Below are positions 4,961 to 6,365 of a stretch of DNA of 6,365 nucleotides, in pieces. Every line of letters begins with the position of its first letter. The first letter of the stretch is position 1. The position numbers and the translations under genes are program-made. The DNA is from SIG510 sp045540975 (GTDB lineage Bacteria; Bacillota; Clostridia; Oscillospirales; JAAYXM01). The notes below the pieces were generated by a model. The model was not told the origin of the DNA, searched no databases, and saw only the letters and a program-made list of their open reading frames with translations. The stretch covers positions 1 to 6,365 of the forward strand of contig JAZQIE010000019.1 in NCBI GenBank assembly GCA_045540975.1, given 5' to 3'.

Positions 4961-6365
4961 CTATCCGAGTTGAACCGTGTGAACCTCCGAATCTCCTTGC
5001 AACAGTAAGGCTTCACGCTTGTGACAGGTAAACAAAATAATTTGACGGGTTTTTGCCAATTCCTTCAAATAAGTCAGCATCCGACAAAGTCTTTCCTCAT
5101 CGCAAAAGGCGAACACATCGTCGAGCACCAGCGGTACAGACTCCTCACCGCCAAGCACAGACGTACAAATCGCAAGCCTGAGGCACAGATACAGTTCATC
5201 CAAAGTCCCCTTGGAAAGAGAAAGGATCCTGCGCGGCGGTGCGGCAGGATGCTCGCGCACCGCGAGTGACCCCTCACTTCCGCTCCATTCCACCACAGAA
5301 AACTGCCCGTCCGTAATCGTATGCAAAAGCCGTCCCGCGGCTTGCTCCAGAATCGGCGCGAAATTGCGCTCCATCTCCCCGTTTACCTCGCAAAGGGTCT
5401 CGATGGCAAGGGTGAGTGCGGCGTATTCGCCCTCCGCCCGCAAGATTTCTTCGCGCAAGGACTCGATTTTCGCATCCAGCTCGGCGCGAGTTTCGTTTGC
5501 GCTCGACCGCCCCTGCGGTCTGCCGCACCGCAAGGTCAATGCGACCAATTCCTTCTGCAGCGCTTCCAATTCCTCGGGCTTGACATCACGGGAGAGCAGC
5601 ACCAACCGTTCTTCGGCGAAGACCACCTCGCGGCGCAGCTGCTCTGCGCGTGCGCGCTCGCGCTCCAACACCGAAGCGGCGGAGGAAACGGTTGCCTCCG
5701 CGTCGATTTTATGCAGAATTTTCTCAATTTTTGTGTGTTTTTTTCTGTTTTTCAGTAGAATTTTTGCAAACGCGGTCAGGACAAACGCCGCGGCAAACGC
5801 ACCTGTGCCCCAAAGCCACGACCGAAGCAGACCCACTCCGATTCCAACCGCCGCGGCGACTCCGAGGGCAAGGAGGAGGCTCGGAATTGTTTCATGTGAA
5901 ACATCTCGCGCAAGCGCGCCCTCAAGCTCTGCGAGAAGCTCCTCGCTCGGCAGTGCATCCAGCTTCTGCTCCGCGCGGATGAGTGCATCTTCCGCCAGGC
6001 GGAGTTTTTCTTTTTTCTCGTCTTCCGCCAAAGCGGAAATCTGCGAAATCTCGCGCTCCATCGCTTCTTTTTTTGCAAGCAGCACCGCGGTTTCTTCCTC
6101 CGCGCGGCTCAATTCCTCTCTGCGCGCAAGCGCATCACGAAGCGCGCGCTCCAACTCGGGGATGACACCGCTTTTTTGATACCGCTGTGCGCGGCGCCAT
6201 TTTTCCAGCCGCGACTTTGCCGCGGAAAAGCTCGCGTCCGCGTCTCCCGTTTGGATGAGCGAGGTGAGTTTTCGGGCAAACTCGCCGTCTTTGTCGTCGC
6301 TCACCGCGAGTGCGCCCTGCGCGGTAAACACACTGCGCTCAAACACCTCGCGTTTCATCCCGAGG
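4961..6365 (-). CDS. C-terminal part of an SbcC/YhaN-like coiled-coil AAA ATPase with a membrane hairpin
   Basis: The frame is open to the right edge, so the gene is cut at its 5' end. The first ATG in view (6358) lacks a ribosome binding site and falls inside the conserved 'LGMKREVFERSVFTAQGALAV' stretch, so it is not the start; residue numbers below count from it. A Glu/Arg/Lys-rich coiled coil covers about 66-148. Two hydrophobic segments follow (about 158-178 and 184-203) with KNRKKH after the second, then a second coiled coil (about 205-325). The C-terminal ATPase half has an ABC-like signature LSKGTLDELYLCLRL (381-395), Walker B VPLVLDD (408-414) and an H-loop with FTCHKRE (443-449). 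Walker A must lie outside the window. Family members of the SbcC/Rad50/YhaN type work in DNA end processing, often beside an SbcD-like phosphoesterase; none is in view. No CxxC zinc hook is present. It could also be called a generic AAA_23/AAA_27 protein. Confidence 0.85.
   Translation of the reverse strand, partial: LGMKREVFERSVFTAQGALAVSDDKDGEFARKLTSLIQTGDADASFSAAKSRLEKWRRAQRYQKSGVIPELERALRDALARREELSRAEEETAVLLAKKEAMEREISQISALAEDEKKEKLRLAEDALIRAEQKLDALPSEELLAELEGALARDVSHETIPSLLLALGVAAAVGIGVGLLRSWLWGTGAFAAAFVLTAFAKILLKNRKKHTKIEKILHKIDAEATVSSAASVLERERARAEQLRREVVFAEERLVLLSRDVKPEELEALQKELVALTLRCGRPQGRSSANETRAELDAKIESLREEILRAEGEYAALTLAIETLCEVNGEMERNFAPILEQAAGRLLHTITDGQFSVVEWSGSEGSLAVREHPAAPPRRILSLSKGTLDELYLCLRLAICTSVLGGEESVPLVLDDVFAFCDEERLCRMLTYLKELAKTRQIILFTCHKREALLLQGDSEVHTVQLG
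5888..5903. promoter_or_regulatory. parS: parS-like ParB-binding site inside the SbcC-like gene
   Basis: The 16 bases TGTTTCATGTGAAACA differ at one position from the Gram-positive parS consensus TGTTNCACGTGAAACA (T for C in the central CACGTG). It is a near-perfect dyad with 7 of 8 arm positions pairing. It spans the last base of Asp152 to Thr157 of the host protein, where codons GTT, TCA, CAT, GAA, ACA and ATT are AT-richer than the gene's usual GCG/CGC/GAG-type choice. ParB (Spo0J) binds such sites, spreads as a CTP clamp and recruits SMC for chromosome segregation. Binding here is inferred from sequence alone. Confidence 0.65.

Noticed and set aside
5211..6179. Long Ser/Ala/Arg-rich open frame on the plus strand (322 codons)
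   Set aside because: Its composition is the mirror image of the Glu/Arg/Ala-rich coiled coil on the minus strand; it has no ribosome binding site or family motif.
6356..6358. ATG at 6358 as start of the SbcC-like gene
   Set aside because: There is no ribosome binding site, the frame stays open to the edge, and the sequence here is internal to the family. The Walker A domain must precede it.

Overview
The window looks like core chromosome of a low-to-moderate-GC Gram-positive bacterium of the Bacillota, most likely Clostridia (an Oscillospiraceae-type genome is my guess). The reasons are strong GGAGGTGA-type ribosome binding sites, consensus sigma-A promoters, GC-rich coding sequence against AT-rich gaps, and the gene set itself: Mini-RNase III, the Asp23/YloU - DAK2/FakA - RecG block known from Bacillus subtilis and relatives, and a probable V-type ATPase gene.

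Layout, left to right. A minus-strand gene runs off the left edge (start at 101) and encodes an Ala/Lys/Glu-rich coiled-coil N-terminus, possibly a V-ATPase stalk subunit. A 185-bp AT-rich gap (102-286) holds two near-consensus promoters facing apart, one for that gene and one for mrnC. mrnC (287-700, plus) is a single-gene unit with a very short leader. It ends at a long bidirectional terminator hairpin (709-746), which the convergent recG (745-2805, minus) also uses. Upstream of recG is a second intrinsic terminator (2820-2852) whose U-tract abuts the recG Shine-Dalgarno. Before it lies a two-gene unit, fakA/yloV (2861-4504, GTG start) and an Asp23-family gene (4521-4868), with a likely promoter at 4904-4932. 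The right end (4961-6365, minus) is the C-terminal two thirds or so of an SbcC/YhaN-like coiled-coil ATPase whose N-terminus with the Walker A motif lies outside the window.

How the genes relate. The right-hand ATPase and RecG belong to DNA repair and recombination. The Asp23-family protein and FakA concern envelope stress and fatty-acid activation, and they share one transcript. Mini-RNase III matures 23S rRNA. These are mostly housekeeping genes. I see no mobile element, CRISPR array, tRNA or rRNA.

The most notable signal is a 16-bp parS-like sequence (5888-5903), one base from the classical ParB site, embedded in the SbcC-like gene in codons unusually AT-rich for that gene. Next are the membrane hairpin that interrupts the coiled coil of that ATPase where SbcC/Rad50 proteins carry a zinc hook, and the terminator placed directly against the recG ribosome binding site. 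I did not find a clearly new biological system here.
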